Of a DNA stretch of 64,000 nt, positions 32,774 to 43,125 are shown in pieces (position 1 is the first letter of the stretch; each line of letters starts with the position of its first letter). The stretch covers positions 372,001 to 436,000 of the forward strand of contig CAWBIT010000008.1 of assembly GCA_963789025.1 (NCBI GenBank). The letters are read 5' to 3'. The position numbers were made by a program, and so were the translations under genes. The notes under the pieces are model-generated. The model worked only from the letters and a program-made list of their open reading frames with translations. It was not told the origin of the DNA and did no database searches. The stretch is from AP-15 sp963789025. GTDB lineage: Bacteria > Pseudomonadota > Alphaproteobacteria > ATCC43930 > CGMCC-115725.

Positions 32774-34753
32774 CTATCCGTCGTCAGGCATGCCTGCCCG
32801 GCGCAGGCCAGCGTTAATCGTGCTTTCGCGGAGAGCAACGTATCTGGGCTCGCTCGTGTAGGAAAGAGAGCCTTCGAAAGCCCGCAATCGAGAGATTGTT
32901 CCGAGGTCAGGTTTTCGCTTCAGGAACTCGGCAAGAGCTGTCTTTGCCTCATCGATATCGCCCTTCAGTCCTGCTGCCGCCGCAAGTAGTAGATAACTAT
33001 ATGGAAAATCCGGATTGGCGGCACGCGCCTTGCGCAGGAAGTCCACTGCTTCGTCGGCGTGGGATAAAAGAAGCTGGCAAAAGCCCTCCCAGAAATACCG
33101 ATAAAATACGTTCTGATATGCGGGGTTAAGCTCAAGCGTTTTCTCTATCTGAGGAAGTGCTGCCTCCGGGCGACCCAAATAAATCAAGGTTATCCCGGAC
33201 TGGAGGATGGCGCGCGTGTTGTTGCGGTCCAGCGCGATCGCCTTTTCGAACTCGATTTGGGATTCGATCAGACGTCCCTGAAGTCGACGGAGTCGGCCCA
33301 ACTCAGAGAGCGCCCAGGAGTCATTCCGATTGCGTTCGAGAGCTTCGCTAAGCAATTGATCGGAGCGCGCCATATCTTGTTCACGCGATTTGCTCCATGT
33401 AAGGGCAAGCCGTTCATTCAGGATGGTTGCAATTCCGACCCGCGCATCGAACGATGCCTGATCGATCGCGAGCGCCTGCTCGAAAACCTTCTGAGCCTCT
33501 TGGAGGTTTGCCGCCGATAATGGCCGGTAAAACAACGCCCAGCCGCGCATGATCAAGTCGCTTGCTTCAAGATTGACCGGCTTGTCCTCCTCAATCTGAC
33601 GGCCCACTGCCTCTAGCAGCTCGAGGTGAAGCGTCCGCGCGAGCCGTGTGGTGATCTCGCTCTGCGCCTTTGCAAGGTTTGCGCGGTCGGTATCGAACCT
33701 ATCCGCCCAAATGTGGGCGCCGCTTTCCGCGTCGATAAGCTGAACATTGACTTGAACCTGCTCGCCCAGCCGTCGCACGCCGCCTTCAAGGACATAGCGA
33801 ACACCGAGATCGTGACCGATCTGCCTGACGTCGACCGATTTGCCCCTGTAGGTGAAAGCCGTCGTTCGGGAAATCACGAAGCTGTTCACGATGCGCGAGA
33901 GATCGGTGGTCAGATCGTCGGTGATGGCGTCGACAAAGTATTCCTGCTCCGGATCGTTCGACAGGTTGGTGAAAGGCAGGACGACGATCGACAGGCGCGG
34001 CGCCGGTTTCGCCACGGTGCCCGTGACGGTTGGCGAGCTTTGTGAACTCGCCGGCGCCTGGACCGATACCGGCGACGACCCGGTGCGCGGCCACGCCCAC
34101 CAGGCGCCGAGGCCGATGCCGACCACCGCGACGAGGCTGGCTGCAATGACGGCGCGCCTAGGCATCATGCTGCGGCGGACCGGACCAGGTTGCGATTGTG
34201 CCGGAACGAGCGGCGTCGTGGCAGCGGCAGCCGCACTCATCCCATAGATGCGCACCGGCCGAGCGATGTTTTTGACGCTCTGCTCCCCCATGTCCTCGAA
34301 CGGATAGGGGAGCTTGTCGCGGATCTGGTCGCGAACCACCCGTGAGATGCAGATGCCGCCCGGTTCGGCCAATGCCTCCAGCCGCGCCGCGATGTTGACG
34401 CCGTCGCCGTAGATGTCGTCGCCGTCGATGATCACGTCGCCGAGGTTGATCCCGATCCGGAAAGTGATGCGTTTGTCCTCGGGTATTTCGGCGTTGCGGT
34501 CGATCATCGCGCGCTGCACTTCGACGGCGCAGCGGACCGCGTCGACGACGCTCGCAAACTCCACCAGCATGCCGTCGCCGGTCGTCTTGACGATGCGGCC
34601 GTGGTGCTCCTTGATCTTCGGATCGACGAGCTCGCGGCGATGCGCCTTGAGGCGTTCGAGCGTGCCTTCCTCGTCGGCTCCCATCAGCCGCGAGTAGCCC
34701 GCCACATCGGCGGCGAGGATCGCGGCGAGGCGGCGTTCGACCGGCTGCTTCAT
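32774..34753 (-). CDS. Class III adenylate/guanylate cyclase with TPR domain
   Basis: The 659-residue product has an N-terminal cyclase domain (1-175) with metal-binding Asp16 (AADVAGYSRL) and Asp60 (TTGDGML), a membrane segment near 200-220 (AVIAASLVAVVGIGLGAWWAW), a TolB-like/FlgO-like module (LSIVVLPFTNLSNDPEQEYFVDAITDDL) and a C-terminal TPR array (~390-640). This domain order is expanded in Bradyrhizobium-type genomes. It converts ATP to cAMP in response to an unknown periplasmic signal. I chose the ATG at 34753 (MKQPVERRLAAILAADV). Fragments of related genes lie at 21638 and 34837. Confidence 0.93.
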   Translation of the reverse strand: MKQPVERRLAAILAADVAGYSRLMGADEEGTLERLKAHRRELVDPKIKEHHGRIVKTTGDGMLVEFASVVDAVRCAVEVQRAMIDRNAEIPEDKRITFRIGINLGDVIIDGDDIYGDGVNIAARLEALAEPGGICISRVVRDQIRDKLPYPFEDMGEQSVKNIARPVRIYGMSAAAAATTPLVPAQSQPGPVRRSMMPRRAVIAASLVAVVGIGLGAWWAWPRTGSSPVSVQAPASSQSSPTVTGTVAKPAPRLSIVVLPFTNLSNDPEQEYFVDAITDDLTTDLSRIVNSFVISRTTAFTYRGKSVDVRQIGHDLGVRYVLEGGVRRLGEQVQVNVQLIDAESGAHIWADRFDTDRANLAKAQSEITTRLARTLHLELLEAVGRQIEEDKPVNLEASDLIMRGWALFYRPLSAANLQEAQKVFEQALAIDQASFDARVGIATILNERLALTWSKSREQDMARSDQLLSEALERNRNDSWALSELGRLRRLQGRLIESQIEFEKAIALDRNNTRAILQSGITLIYLGRPEAALPQIEKTLELNPAYQNVFYRYFWEGFCQLLLSHADEAVDFLRKARAANPDFPYSYLLLAAAAGLKGDIDEAKTALAEFLKRKPDLGTISRLRAFEGSLSYTSEPRYVALRESTINAGLRRAGMPDDG

Positions 34754-34836
34754 CGGCCTCTCCCAACCGGGCCGATAATAGCAGAACGGCAACTTTCGGT
34801 ATGGAAAAGGAGGGAATAACCCTTCGCGCCCCGTGC

Positions 34837-35444
34837 TCATTCGTCGGGGAAGCCGGCGCGGCGCAGGCCGGCGTACAGTGTCGGCTCGGCGAGAGCGACG
34901 AACTGGGGATTGCTGTACCACGGGTAATCTTCTGTCAATTTAACTCTATGTACAAAACTCCCCACATCAGCATGGCCCGCGAAGGTGCTTATTGTTTTGT
35001 ACAAGTCGCGCAACGCTGGCACCAGAGGATGCGGCAGCGGTTTTCCATCGCGGATTAGATTACCCAAGTGTCGAGCGAAATTGTCGAAAGGCTTTTCGCG
35101 CTTGGTGTAGGCGACTTGAGAGGCCCGGTCGTGAATTATCTGCGCTGCGATCAATGCAGCATCGATCGCGGCCCGTGCTGACGCGAACGCTTCCGAAAGG
35201 TGACACCGCATCAGGGATGCGACTGAAAATAAAAATGGTAGTGGGTAAAACTGAGAAGTTGAAATACTACTATATCGTTTTCACTGGCCGATCTATTCGA
35301 GCACGCCGCGTCATAAAGACCTTGGATGTGCGAAATTGCCCTAAATGCCTTCCTGTCTTTAACCAGAGAGATCATGAATTGTTCATTTTCGACCGCTACG
35401 AACTTCAGCAGGTCGAGAGGTTTTCTCATCACAGTATGTGGCAT
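34837..35444 (-). pseudogene. Chimeric pseudogene: unknown protein joined to a cyclase C-terminal tail
   Basis: The frame from 35444 (MPHTVMRKPLDLLKFVAVENEQ...LSFTHYHFYF) and the frame from 35211 (SVASLMRCHLSEAFASARAA...) join into one protein of ~170 residues if one base is removed at the T-run near 35225. The downstream end, PWYSNPQFVALAEPTLYAGLRRAGFPDE, matches the tail of the cyclase-TPR family (compare YTSEPRYVALRESTINAGLR in the neighbouring gene). So an unrelated gene replaced all but the last ~28 codons of a second cyclase. The first part is of unknown function and AT-richer. Confidence 0.65.
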
Positions 35445-35466
35445 GATCTTAAAACTTCTTGCACAC

Positions 35467-36180
35467 TCAGAGATTTAGTTTTCGCAGATTTGTTAGGTCT
35501 TTCGGTTCATCACAAATTTGGATGAGGTCCGCAATTTCCCCGATCTCAGGCGTAAGGGCAAACGCGGCGGGCGAGAAATAGAACACATAACAGCGTAAGG
35601 CCGGTGCGCTCCGATCACGGAAAATTATCACATCTTTTGGCAGTTGTTTGTTTACATAAGCCCGCGTGACCACAGTAATGAGATGTCTACAGTCAGCGTC
35701 TGCTGCTGTTTCATCGCGGTTCTCTTTATCGATGATCACTTTTCGCCAGAGAGGGGCGTCGCTGTCGGTCCCGGCGGCTACGCGAGCCAGCTCGACGGCG
35801 TTCCAGAGATGCTTCCCGGACTCTTCCATGATGAAGGGGTTATGGAAGTCTTCCCGACCCCACAGCTCGCGCACGCGGGCCAGGGCGGCGGCGTTCGTCG
35901 GATAGGGTTCCTGCTTCATCATTGCGAGGCGGCGCGGACCGTATGGGTTAATGAACATCGGACCGTCGCTGTAGATCAGCGTTACCGGCCCGAGGTCCGG
36001 TCGAATTTGGCGCAGTCGATCTCCCCAAATTCGGCAGCTCGTTTCGACTACGGCGGGGATCGCGGTTGCCTCGCTCTCCCAATTTTGGATGGTGCCGCGG
36101 GATACGCCGAGCTTGGTTGCGGCATCGGCTTGGGTTAAGCCCGTGCGCTGCCGCCATTCTCTGAAATCAGCTGATTTCAT
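35467..36180 (-). CDS. XRE-type HTH protein with unknown C-terminal domain
   Basis: The 237-residue product begins MKSADFREWRQRTGLTQADAATKLGVSRGTIQNWESE, a clear XRE/Cro helix-turn-helix (residues ~7-32). The remaining 200 residues have no known domain. An ATG at 36195 is also possible. Composition is mixed and the neighbours are fragments, so it may be an imported regulator. A DNA-binding role is well supported; the target is not. Confidence 0.8.
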   Translation of the reverse strand: MKSADFREWRQRTGLTQADAATKLGVSRGTIQNWESEATAIPAVVETSCRIWGDRLRQIRPDLGPVTLIYSDGPMFINPYGPRRLAMMKQEPYPTNAAALARVRELWGREDFHNPFIMEESGKHLWNAVELARVAAGTDSDAPLWRKVIIDKENRDETAADADCRHLITVVTRAYVNKQLPKDVIIFRDRSAPALRCYVFYFSPAAFALTPEIGEIADLIQICDEPKDLTNLRKLNL

Positions 36181-36374
36181 AAGCCGCCCATTCAACAGTT
36201 ATCGTACGTCATATATAGGGATTATCACGTAGAGAAAGCCGGCCGACGCGTTGGTGTCGGCTCCCGGTTTTGAGACTGGGAAAATCGGTCCGCTTCCCTG
36301 CTCGAAATAGGTGTTCCGCGGAATTTATTATGTCCTTTGCTCGCTAACGTATCGGGAGATCGACAGGGCAGCGT

Positions 36375-36600
36375 TCATGAGCTGTCGCGCCAGGCCGGCG
36401 GGCTTCCAGGCGACGATCGGGGAAACGGGCCGATCGGCTCCATCTGGCCACCGCAGCAAGGGCATCGGTTCCGAGCGCCGTCGGGACAATCGTTGTCGTC
36501 GCCAATGGGCGGGGGAGCAGGAGCAGCGAGCAGCCTGCGGCACAAGCTTGCGACCACCCCTTTCGCCTTCGCGAGCCGAGAATGCGACCCTTTTGTCCCG
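36375..36600 (-). pseudogene. IS91-type transposase C-terminal scrap
   Basis: The minus frame contains NRCPCCGGQMEPIGPF, which resembles the CPCCGG(R/H)M zinc motif at the end of rhizobial IS91-like transposases. The catalytic part is not found. Confidence 0.35.
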
Positions 36601-36838
36601 CCTGCCGCCGGCGTGCGCAATTCGCTGCCCGCGTCGGAAAAGTTCAGCACGCGATCGGCGTTTTTTGCCGCTGGCGGCACGCTACCAAGTCGACGCGGCG
36701 CCTCATTGGAATCACTATCGGCCGCATTCGCGCCGACCGCCGCGCTAAATCCCCATAACCCAGCATCTGTTGCTCTATCGACTTTGGTGCAGGATTGTAG
36801 GAGCGCCAGCGAACCCGAGACGGTGAGCGCGGGATGCT
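36601..36838. other. Gap before the cytosine-deaminase-like gene
   Basis: Several overlapping frames run through here but none resembles a family. Nothing further seen. Confidence 0.3.
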
Positions 36839-38180
36839 ATGAACCTGTTCAAGACGCTCCAAGTGCCAGAAGTGCAGCGCTATTGGATCAGGCAGGCTCG
36901 CGTTCCGATCTGCTTCTTGTCCGGCGGGCCGAAAACAGCTGTTGATCGCGACGGCGCGACACTTATTGACCTCCCCGTCGACAATGAGAGGATCGCTGCG
37001 ATCGAACCAGCAGGGGTGGCGGCATCCACCGACTTGCCTGCCATTGATCTCGAAGCGCACCACGTCTGGCCGACCCTCATCGACATGCACGCGCATCTCG
37101 ACAAGGGTCACATTGTGACCCGCACCGAAAATCCGGACGGTTCCTTCGCCGGGGCGCTAAAGTCAACCGCCGAAGACCGAAGCCATCGCTGGACCGCTGA
37201 GGACATCAAACGGCGTATGGAATTCGGATTGTGCTGCGCTTATGTCCACGGGGTCGCGGCAATCCGCACGCATCTCGATTCGCCGGAACTGAGCCAAGCG
37301 CAGCGGAGCTGGGCAGTGTTTCGCGAGGTACGGTCCGAGTGGGCGGACCGCATCCTGCTGCAGGCCGTTGGGTTGGTGCCAATCGACGCGTTCCGATCCC
37401 CCTACGGTGAGGAACTCGCCGATCTCGTGGCCGCTTCGGGCGGCATTCTCGGCGGCGTGACGCGTGCTGTTGGGGGCGTTCACGGACGGCTGCTCGACGA
37501 TATCGACCCGCTTCTGGATACGCTCCTTCGCCTTGCCTCAGAACGGGGTCTCGACGTCGATCTGCATGTAGACGAGAGCGGCGATCCCGCGGCGACCGCG
37601 CTCGCGCATGTCGCCGCTGCAGTGCTGCGCAACCAATTCAGGGGTCGCGTGGTGTGCGGCCATTGCTGCAGCCTGGCAGTGCAGCCAGAAGAGCAAATAC
37701 GCCGGACCCTCGACCTCTGCGCCGAGGCGGGCATCGCGATAGTGACGCTGCCAACGGTCAATCTTTATCTGCAGGATCGGAGCGATGGGCGGACGCCACG
37801 TTGGCGCGGCGTCGCGCCCGTCCACGAAATGCGCCACCGCGGCATACCAGTCGCGATCGCGGGTGACAATTGCCGCGATCCGTTCCATGCCTATGGCGAT
37901 CATGACATGGTGGATACCTTCCGTCAGGCCGTACGAATTTTGCACCTCGATCATCCATTCGGCAATGCAGTCGCGATGGCGGGTCCGGTGCCTCAGGCGA
38001 TCATCCAGGGCGGGGCAGCTTGGGACGATCGCCAAAGGCGGTCCAGCGCGTTTCATCCTTTTTAATGCGCGCACCCTCAACGAGCTGATGTGTCGCCCGC
38101 AATCTGATCGCTTGGTCATCGACCCCGGACGGCGGGTATCGGCCGAATTGCCGGATTATTGCAACCTCGATGGCGTCTGA
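36839..38180 (+). pseudogene. Cytosine deaminase-like amidohydrolase with a C-terminal frameshift
   Basis: About 390 residues form a good amidohydrolase: HAHLDK with metal ligands His84 and His86, HVDESGDP, CGHCCSL and IAGDNCRDPF for the later ligands. Such enzymes deaminate cytosine or related ring amides. Near 38020 one indel moves the reading frame; the correct continuation GQLGTIAKGGPARFILFNAR...ELPDY lies in the next frame and ends at 38180. All catalytic residues are upstream of the break, so a product with an altered tail could be made from 36839 to 38065, but the last beta strands would be lost. Confidence 0.75.
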
Positions 38181-38718
38181 TAGCCCGGATAGTACATAAG
38201 AGATAGCATCGCGGCGATGCGCCAATACCAGCAACGACGCATTGCAATGTCCGACTCCGGTCGTAATGGGTTGGGCAGGTCCCTTCACCGGTGTGGTCGT
38301 GCTCCGATCCGTTACTCTAATAGATCTATTCCGCGCCAGCGTACTGCCGGCCCCAAATTGAACTAGAAATCACCCGGTTCGCTAAACACCGAGCTGACAC
38401 TGCGGGCGTGTCAATTCACCACGCCATGGCAACTTCAGCCTGCTGCCACCGGTCGTGGCCAGCCCCGGGTGCCCCGACGCGGGTGAAGCCGGCATCTGCC
38501 ATGGTCTGACCTCCGATGTGCAGGTTTCGGACGCCGGCAGTGACGAGCCCTCGACGCTCTCGGCGGCCGGCGTCTAAAAAACGCCAAGGCACGAAATCGC
38601 TATCACCGGCGAGCCTGGAAAGGTCTGTTGCGGGTTGTTGTCTATACCACTCGATTACTGCGGAAGGTGACCTGGAGCGACACGGAGCGCGCCCGGGGTC
38701 TAGTTTGAAGACGCTAGG
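38181..38718. other. Gap with no recognised gene
   Basis: No family resemblance in any frame. The short plus-strand frame at 38516-38746 is arginine-rich and lacks a ribosome site. Confidence 0.4.
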
Positions 38719-38919
38719 TCACGAAGAAACCGGCTTGCACATTTGAGCAACTGCGACTTCTCTGAGAAACGTCAGTTTCCATTCGCCCACAATAAAGGCG
38801 AGCACGTAGCCGATCAGGAAGAAATCGAAGAAATCGAGCATGTCGCCGAGGATCGCAGCGGAAATGATCTTCCACTGATTGACCGTCAGCCGCTGTTGCC
38901 GCTCCAAGAGCTCCAACAT
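38719..38919 (-). pseudogene. MFS transporter N-terminal fragment
   Basis: The frame reads MLELLERQQRLTVNQWKIIS...LGDMLDFFDFFLIGYVLAFI, the cytoplasmic start and first helix of a major-facilitator aromatic-acid or sugar symporter. It is cut off after ~55 residues, so eleven helices are missing. Confidence 0.65.
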
Positions 38920-39052
38920 CGTTTCCTCCCGATCTCCCCCGCTACTCGACCGGAGTGGGGTGAGCAGATTTTTCCTATCAAGGGAGGTTAACTGCGACTG
39001 GCGGTGCTAGCAATCCCCATGGGGCCGGAGTTCCGGGAGGATCCGGCTTCGA

Positions 39053-39539
39053 TCAGCGCCGAGGAGCAGGCCCGTCGCAGAAAACTCGTTTCAGACCAGG
39101 GGTGCAGTCGATTCCCCAGCCCACGGAAAGACGGCCAGACAAAGATCGATGGTCGTCGAGTTCGAGCGCATAGACCGTATTGGCGAGATCGAAACCGAGA
39201 TCCTCGTTGGTGTACAGCCGTCTCGCCTGGACGATCAGTCGCTGAGCCAATTCCGCGTAGATGCGCCAGTCACGGGCCTCATTGGCATCGGCGTCGCACC
39301 GGGTCAGCGAACCCCATGGCATAGAGCTTGGCAGCCTGCGCCGACAGGCAGGTCTCGATGTCGCGCAGGCTCTCCCGGTAGGTCAACTGGGCAAACGCCA
39401 TGGCTCGATACTGCTCGGCGCAGGACAATGTCCGCACCCGCCAATCCCCGCCATACCGCGAGACAATCCGTGCGAACGTGCTCCATGGCAGAAAGTCCAT
39501 GAGCTGGGCGAAAAGCGTCTTGCCACTGTTCACCGGCAC
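39053..39539 (-). pseudogene. IS4-family transposase N-terminal fragment
   Basis: Two overlapping frames give MPVNSGKTLFAQLMDFLPWSTFARIVSRYGGD...YRESLRDIETCLSAQAAKLYAMG and then DANEARDWRIYAELAQRLIVQARRLY...ANTVYALE. This is the N-terminal DUF4372 part of an IS4-type transposase with a frameshift near 39300 and truncation before the DDE core. Confidence 0.8.
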
Positions 39540-39764
39540 CTCCTCGGAGACCTTCCGAAAAGTGCCAGATCGAGTTCAAATCGACACCACGCTAGTTCGC
39601 CATAAACCGTCTTGCCGCCCCGCACCGTGTTGCGGCGATCTCGAACATTGGCTCCTCGCGTCCGATGCCGTGCCTCGCCCTGCGGCAAGCTTCTTGCAGC
39701 ATTCGGCCGGTAGCGTACCATGCGAGGGCAAGGGTGGAAAACCCGGTAGGAACAGGAGAGCGAA

Positions 39765-40586
39765 ATGTGGTTGCAGCCGAAGGGTTTGCCGTCGTCGGTG
39801 ATAGCCGCGCTGGCTGCGCTGTGGCTCTCGGCGATGCCGGCTTGGGCGGAGTCGACGTTCGATCAGATCAAACGCACCGGCGAACTGCGCTACGGCGCCA
39901 TCGATTACCCACCCAACTGGTTCCGCGATAAGACCACCGGCAAGTGGCAGGGTTTTCTGGTCGAGGTAGCGGAGGACGTCGCCAAGGAGATGGGCGTCAA
40001 GGCGGTTCCGGTCGAAACGACTTGGGCGACCTGCGTCCTCGAGCTGCAGGCCAACAAGACCGACGTGCAGTTCGGGCTGCAGGCGACGCCAAAACGCGCG
40101 TTGGCGATCGATTTTGCCGGCCCTGTCTACAACCTCTATTGGTACGCCATTAACCACAAGGGCTTCGAAGCCAAGAACTGGGAGGACTACAACAAGCCCG
40201 AGGTCAAGATCGCCGCCATGCTTGGCTCGGCCGACGTGACGATCCTGCAGAAGGTCGCGCCGAAGGCAACGCGGGTCGAGCTCAACGATGTCGCAAGCGT
40301 TGCGCTCGCCGTCACCTCCGGCCGCGCCGACGCCATGGTCACTGCCGTGTTCGGCGCGCTGGTCGCGAAGAACCGGAACCCCGATCTCGGCGATTTCGTT
40401 CTGCCGAGTCCGACCGTCTACCTGCCGTCCTACGCCGGCATGCGGCGCGAGCAGGACGATTCCTTCCGTAAATTCCTGCAGTACTGGGCTGAGTGGAACG
40501 AGCTGCTCGGCTACACCGACGTGCGCATCCGGAAGTATTTGAAAGAGGCGGGCGCTACCTATGTTCCGGATAATGTGAAGTTCTGA
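39765..40586 (+). CDS. ABC transporter substrate-binding protein, polar amino acid type
   Basis: The 273-residue product has a signal peptide (MWLQPKGLPSSVIAALAALW, cleavage near AWA-ES) and a family 3 solute-binding fold: FDQIKRTGELRYGAIDYPPNWF, WQGFLVEVAEDVAKEMG, DVQFGLQATPKRALAIDFAGPVY. It captures an amino acid or related compound in the periplasm. A strong AGGAGAG precedes the ATG. It heads a three-gene importer with the permease and ATPase that follow. Confidence 0.93.
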   Translation: MWLQPKGLPSSVIAALAALWLSAMPAWAESTFDQIKRTGELRYGAIDYPPNWFRDKTTGKWQGFLVEVAEDVAKEMGVKAVPVETTWATCVLELQANKTDVQFGLQATPKRALAIDFAGPVYNLYWYAINHKGFEAKNWEDYNKPEVKIAAMLGSADVTILQKVAPKATRVELNDVASVALAVTSGRADAMVTAVFGALVAKNRNPDLGDFVLPSPTVYLPSYAGMRREQDDSFRKFLQYWAEWNELLGYTDVRIRKYLKEAGATYVPDNVKF

Positions 40587-40622
40587 GTGGGCGGCGGCGG
40601 GCTGCGCTAAAGGGCAGGGCGC

Positions 40623-41282
40623 ATGCATTACCACTGGGACTTGTCGATGGTCCTCGCCGACCCGTCGCGCTGGTGGAGCGCCGTCGGGGTGACACTGGCG
40701 TACTCGTTCGCGACGGTCGCCGGCGGCATCGTAATCGGGGTGGTGTGCGGGCTGGCATTGCTGAGCCGGCGGCGCTGGCTAACCATGCCGCTAGAAGCCT
40801 ATGTCGAGGTATTTCGTTGCACGCCTCTCCTGGTGCAGATCGTCTGGTTTTATTACGCGCTGCCAATCCTGTTGAACTTCAGCCTGCCGGCGTGGATGGC
40901 AGCGGGTCTCGGGCTGACGCTTTACATGGGGGCGTTCTGCACCGAGATCTTCCGCGCCGGCGTCATGTCGATCGGACGTGGTCAATGGCAGGCCGGCCGC
41001 GCGCTCGGGATGACCCAAATCCAACTCATGCGCCGCATCGTCCTGCCGCAGGCGGTGCGGCGGATGGTGCCGCCGCTCGTCAATCAGTCGATCACCCAGC
41101 TGAAGAACACCGCGCTGCTCTATGTCGTGGCGGTGCCGGACCTGATGTACACTGGATCGATCGTCACTGCCGAGACGTACCGGCCGCTCGAGGTCTACAC
41201 CAGCGTCGCGGCGATGTATTTCATCATCCTTTATCCGTTGACGCTGTTCGCCAAACGGCTGGAGGTGCGGGTTGACCAGTGA
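40623..41282 (+). CDS. ABC transporter permease, HisMQ/GlnP type
   Basis: The 219-residue product has five membrane segments and the EAA loop GRGQWQAGRALGMTQIQLMRRIVLPQAVRRMVPPLVNQ that couples to the ATPase. YVEVFRCTPLLVQIVWFYYALP is typical of amino acid permeases. Only one permease gene is present, so the channel is probably a homodimer. The next start lies inside its last codons. Confidence 0.93.
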   Translation: MHYHWDLSMVLADPSRWWSAVGVTLAYSFATVAGGIVIGVVCGLALLSRRRWLTMPLEAYVEVFRCTPLLVQIVWFYYALPILLNFSLPAWMAAGLGLTLYMGAFCTEIFRAGVMSIGRGQWQAGRALGMTQIQLMRRIVLPQAVRRMVPPLVNQSITQLKNTALLYVVAVPDLMYTGSIVTAETYRPLEVYTSVAAMYFIILYPLTLFAKRLEVRVDQ

Positions 41283-42084
41283 CGGCATTGCGCTGCCCAA
41301 CGGCGGCCCGATGATCGAGGTCGTCGATCTGGTCAAGCATTATGGCCAGGTCGAGGCGGTGCGCGGCGTGTCGCTCGGGGTCGAGCGCGGCGAGGTCGTC
41401 GTGCTGATCGGACCGAGCGGCTGCGGGAAGTCGACGATCCTGCGCTGCATCCACCTTCTGGAGGAGCCGACTTCGGGCACGATCCGCGTCGGATCGGACC
41501 AGCTCACCTTCGGTCACGGCGGTCGGTCGCTGAGTGGCCGCCGGCTCGCCGAATATCGCTCGCGCATCGGCATGGTGTTCCAACACTTCGAGTTGTTCCC
41601 GCATATGACGGCGCTGCAGAACGTCGTGGAGGGCCCGGTGACGGTCAAACGCGTTGAGCGCCGTGCCGCCGCCGATCTCGGAGGCGCGCTGCTCGCGAAG
41701 GTCGGTCTCGCCGGCAAGGAGGACAGCTACCCGAACCAGCTCTCGGGCGGCCAGGCGCAGCGCGTCGCGATCGCCCGCGCGCTGGCCATGGAGCCCGACG
41801 TCATGCTGTTCGACGAGGTCACCTCGGCGCTCGACCCCGAACTGGTTGGAGAGGTGCTCGCGGTAATGCGGCAGCTCGCCGAGGACGGCACAACGATGAT
41901 CGTCGTGACTCACGAGATCAGCTTCGCGCACGACATCGCAGACCATGTCCTCTTCATGGACGGCGGCCAGGTCGCAGAGCACGGTCCGGCCGCCGAGGTG
42001 CTAGTACACCCGGCCAACCCGCGCACCCGCGCTTTTCTCAGCCGCTTCCACGGCACCGCCGCCGCGGTCCGCGCGGCTGGCTGA
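41272..42084 (+). CDS. ABC transporter ATP-binding protein, amino acid type
   Basis: Walker A GPSGCGKST (47-55), Q-loop FQHFELFPH, signature LSGGQAQRVAIAR, Walker B VMLFDEVTSALD and the switch His in VVTHE are all present. The TTG at 41272 has GGAGGT six bases upstream and overlaps the permease end by 11 bases; the ATG at 41311 is the alternative. It drives import by the two genes above. Confidence 0.94.
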   Translation: MTSDGIALPNGGPMIEVVDLVKHYGQVEAVRGVSLGVERGEVVVLIGPSGCGKSTILRCIHLLEEPTSGTIRVGSDQLTFGHGGRSLSGRRLAEYRSRIGMVFQHFELFPHMTALQNVVEGPVTVKRVERRAAADLGGALLAKVGLAGKEDSYPNQLSGGQAQRVAIARALAMEPDVMLFDEVTSALDPELVGEVLAVMRQLAEDGTTMIVVTHEISFAHDIADHVLFMDGGQVAEHGPAAEVLVHPANPRTRAFLSRFHGTAAAVRAAG

Positions 42085-42382
42085 GAGCTCCCGGGCGCCG
42101 CTTCTTAAAAACACACATCCCGATGCGCGCCGCGGCGCAATAGTCGGGGGTCCGGCAACCCATCGACAAAAACGGGGCCCGGAGGAGGCGCACCGTAGGT
42201 TTCCTCTGGAGCTCCGCTCGCGCGGGTGAATCTCCGGCCGAAGCGATAGCCGCCGAATTGTACACCGCCTCCGCGCCAGATCTTGTTATGCTGGTCGTCG
42301 CCGGCCGCCAGCTGCGACAGGCGCTGGGGTGAGAAGGACGTGCCGCTCTGATGAGCAGCGCGCTTACATTGGGAGGATATCC
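42085..42382. other. Gap between the ABC operon and the NTF2-like gene
   Basis: A minus-strand frame spans the gap but shows no family. A GGGAGGA ribosome site for the next gene is at 42371-42377. Confidence 0.4.
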
Positions 42383-42844
42383 ATGAACTTGACACGTCGT
42401 GATTTGGCCGCCGCGGGCGTGTTCGCGCTCAGCGCAACAGCCCTGATCCTGCCGGCAATGGCCGCTACCGACGATGAGGAGGCGGTCAAACAGGCGGTCG
42501 AAGCGCTGCGCAACGCGATACTCACACAAGACAAGGCGAAGCTCGAAACGCTCGCAGCCGAACAACTGAGCTACAGCCACTCGGACGCCCACCTCGAAGA
42601 CAAGGCCAAATTCATCAACGCGATCATGACGCGAAAGGCTGTCATCAAGTCGCTTGATTTTCCAGACCTCACAGTCGCGATCGTTGGCAACAACGCCATA
42701 GTGCGTCATCTGTGGGTGTCGGAAAGCGAACTCGATGGCAAAGTTACCAATACTAAGATCGGCGTTTTGCAGGTTTGGCAGAAGCAGGACAGCGGCTGGA
42801 AGTTATTGGCACGTGCGTCCTTCAAGTTGCCCCAGCCGGCGTAG
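42383..42844 (+). CDS. Tat-exported NTF2-like/DUF4440 protein
   Basis: The 153-residue product starts with a Tat-type signal (MNLTRRDLAAAGVFALSATA, cleavage near MAA), then a cone-shaped NTF2-like domain: VKQAVEALRNAILTQDKAKLETLAAEQLSYSH...GVLQVWQKQDSGWKLLARA. Such proteins bind small ligands or act as simple lyases or isomerases. The ribosome site is strong. No operon partner is present. Confidence 0.88.
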   Translation: MNLTRRDLAAAGVFALSATALILPAMAATDDEEAVKQAVEALRNAILTQDKAKLETLAAEQLSYSHSDAHLEDKAKFINAIMTRKAVIKSLDFPDLTVAIVGNNAIVRHLWVSESELDGKVTNTKIGVLQVWQKQDSGWKLLARASFKLPQPA

Positions 42845-43125
42845 ATCCCAGCGGAAACCGTTAAGCTGGCATGCGGCCGATCGTACCCCTTCGGTCTTGC
42901 AGCGGCAGCGGCGACATAGCCGTTGTGTCGGGTGTCGTGGCTTCAGGCGGTAAATGACCGCCTTCAGCACATAGGCATCACCGGTCGGGCGTTAGCGTCC
43001 ACGCTTGTGGTGGAATTTTCGGGTCGGTCCGCAGTGTAGGGCTGCGGTGTGGTTGAGGTGGCCATCGGGCCGGTCGGCTAAGGTGGAGTTGCCAAACTTC
43101 AACCTGAAGCACGCGAGAGGACCCG
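42845..43125. other. Gap upstream of the IS256 transposase
   Basis: It should hold the left end of the insertion sequence. I could not identify matching terminal inverted repeats or a target duplication by eye. Confidence 0.3.

Noticed and set aside
34992..35525. A plus-strand protein of 177 residues
   Set aside because: It overlaps the chimeric pseudogene antisense and has no family match; the minus-strand reading joins into a better protein.
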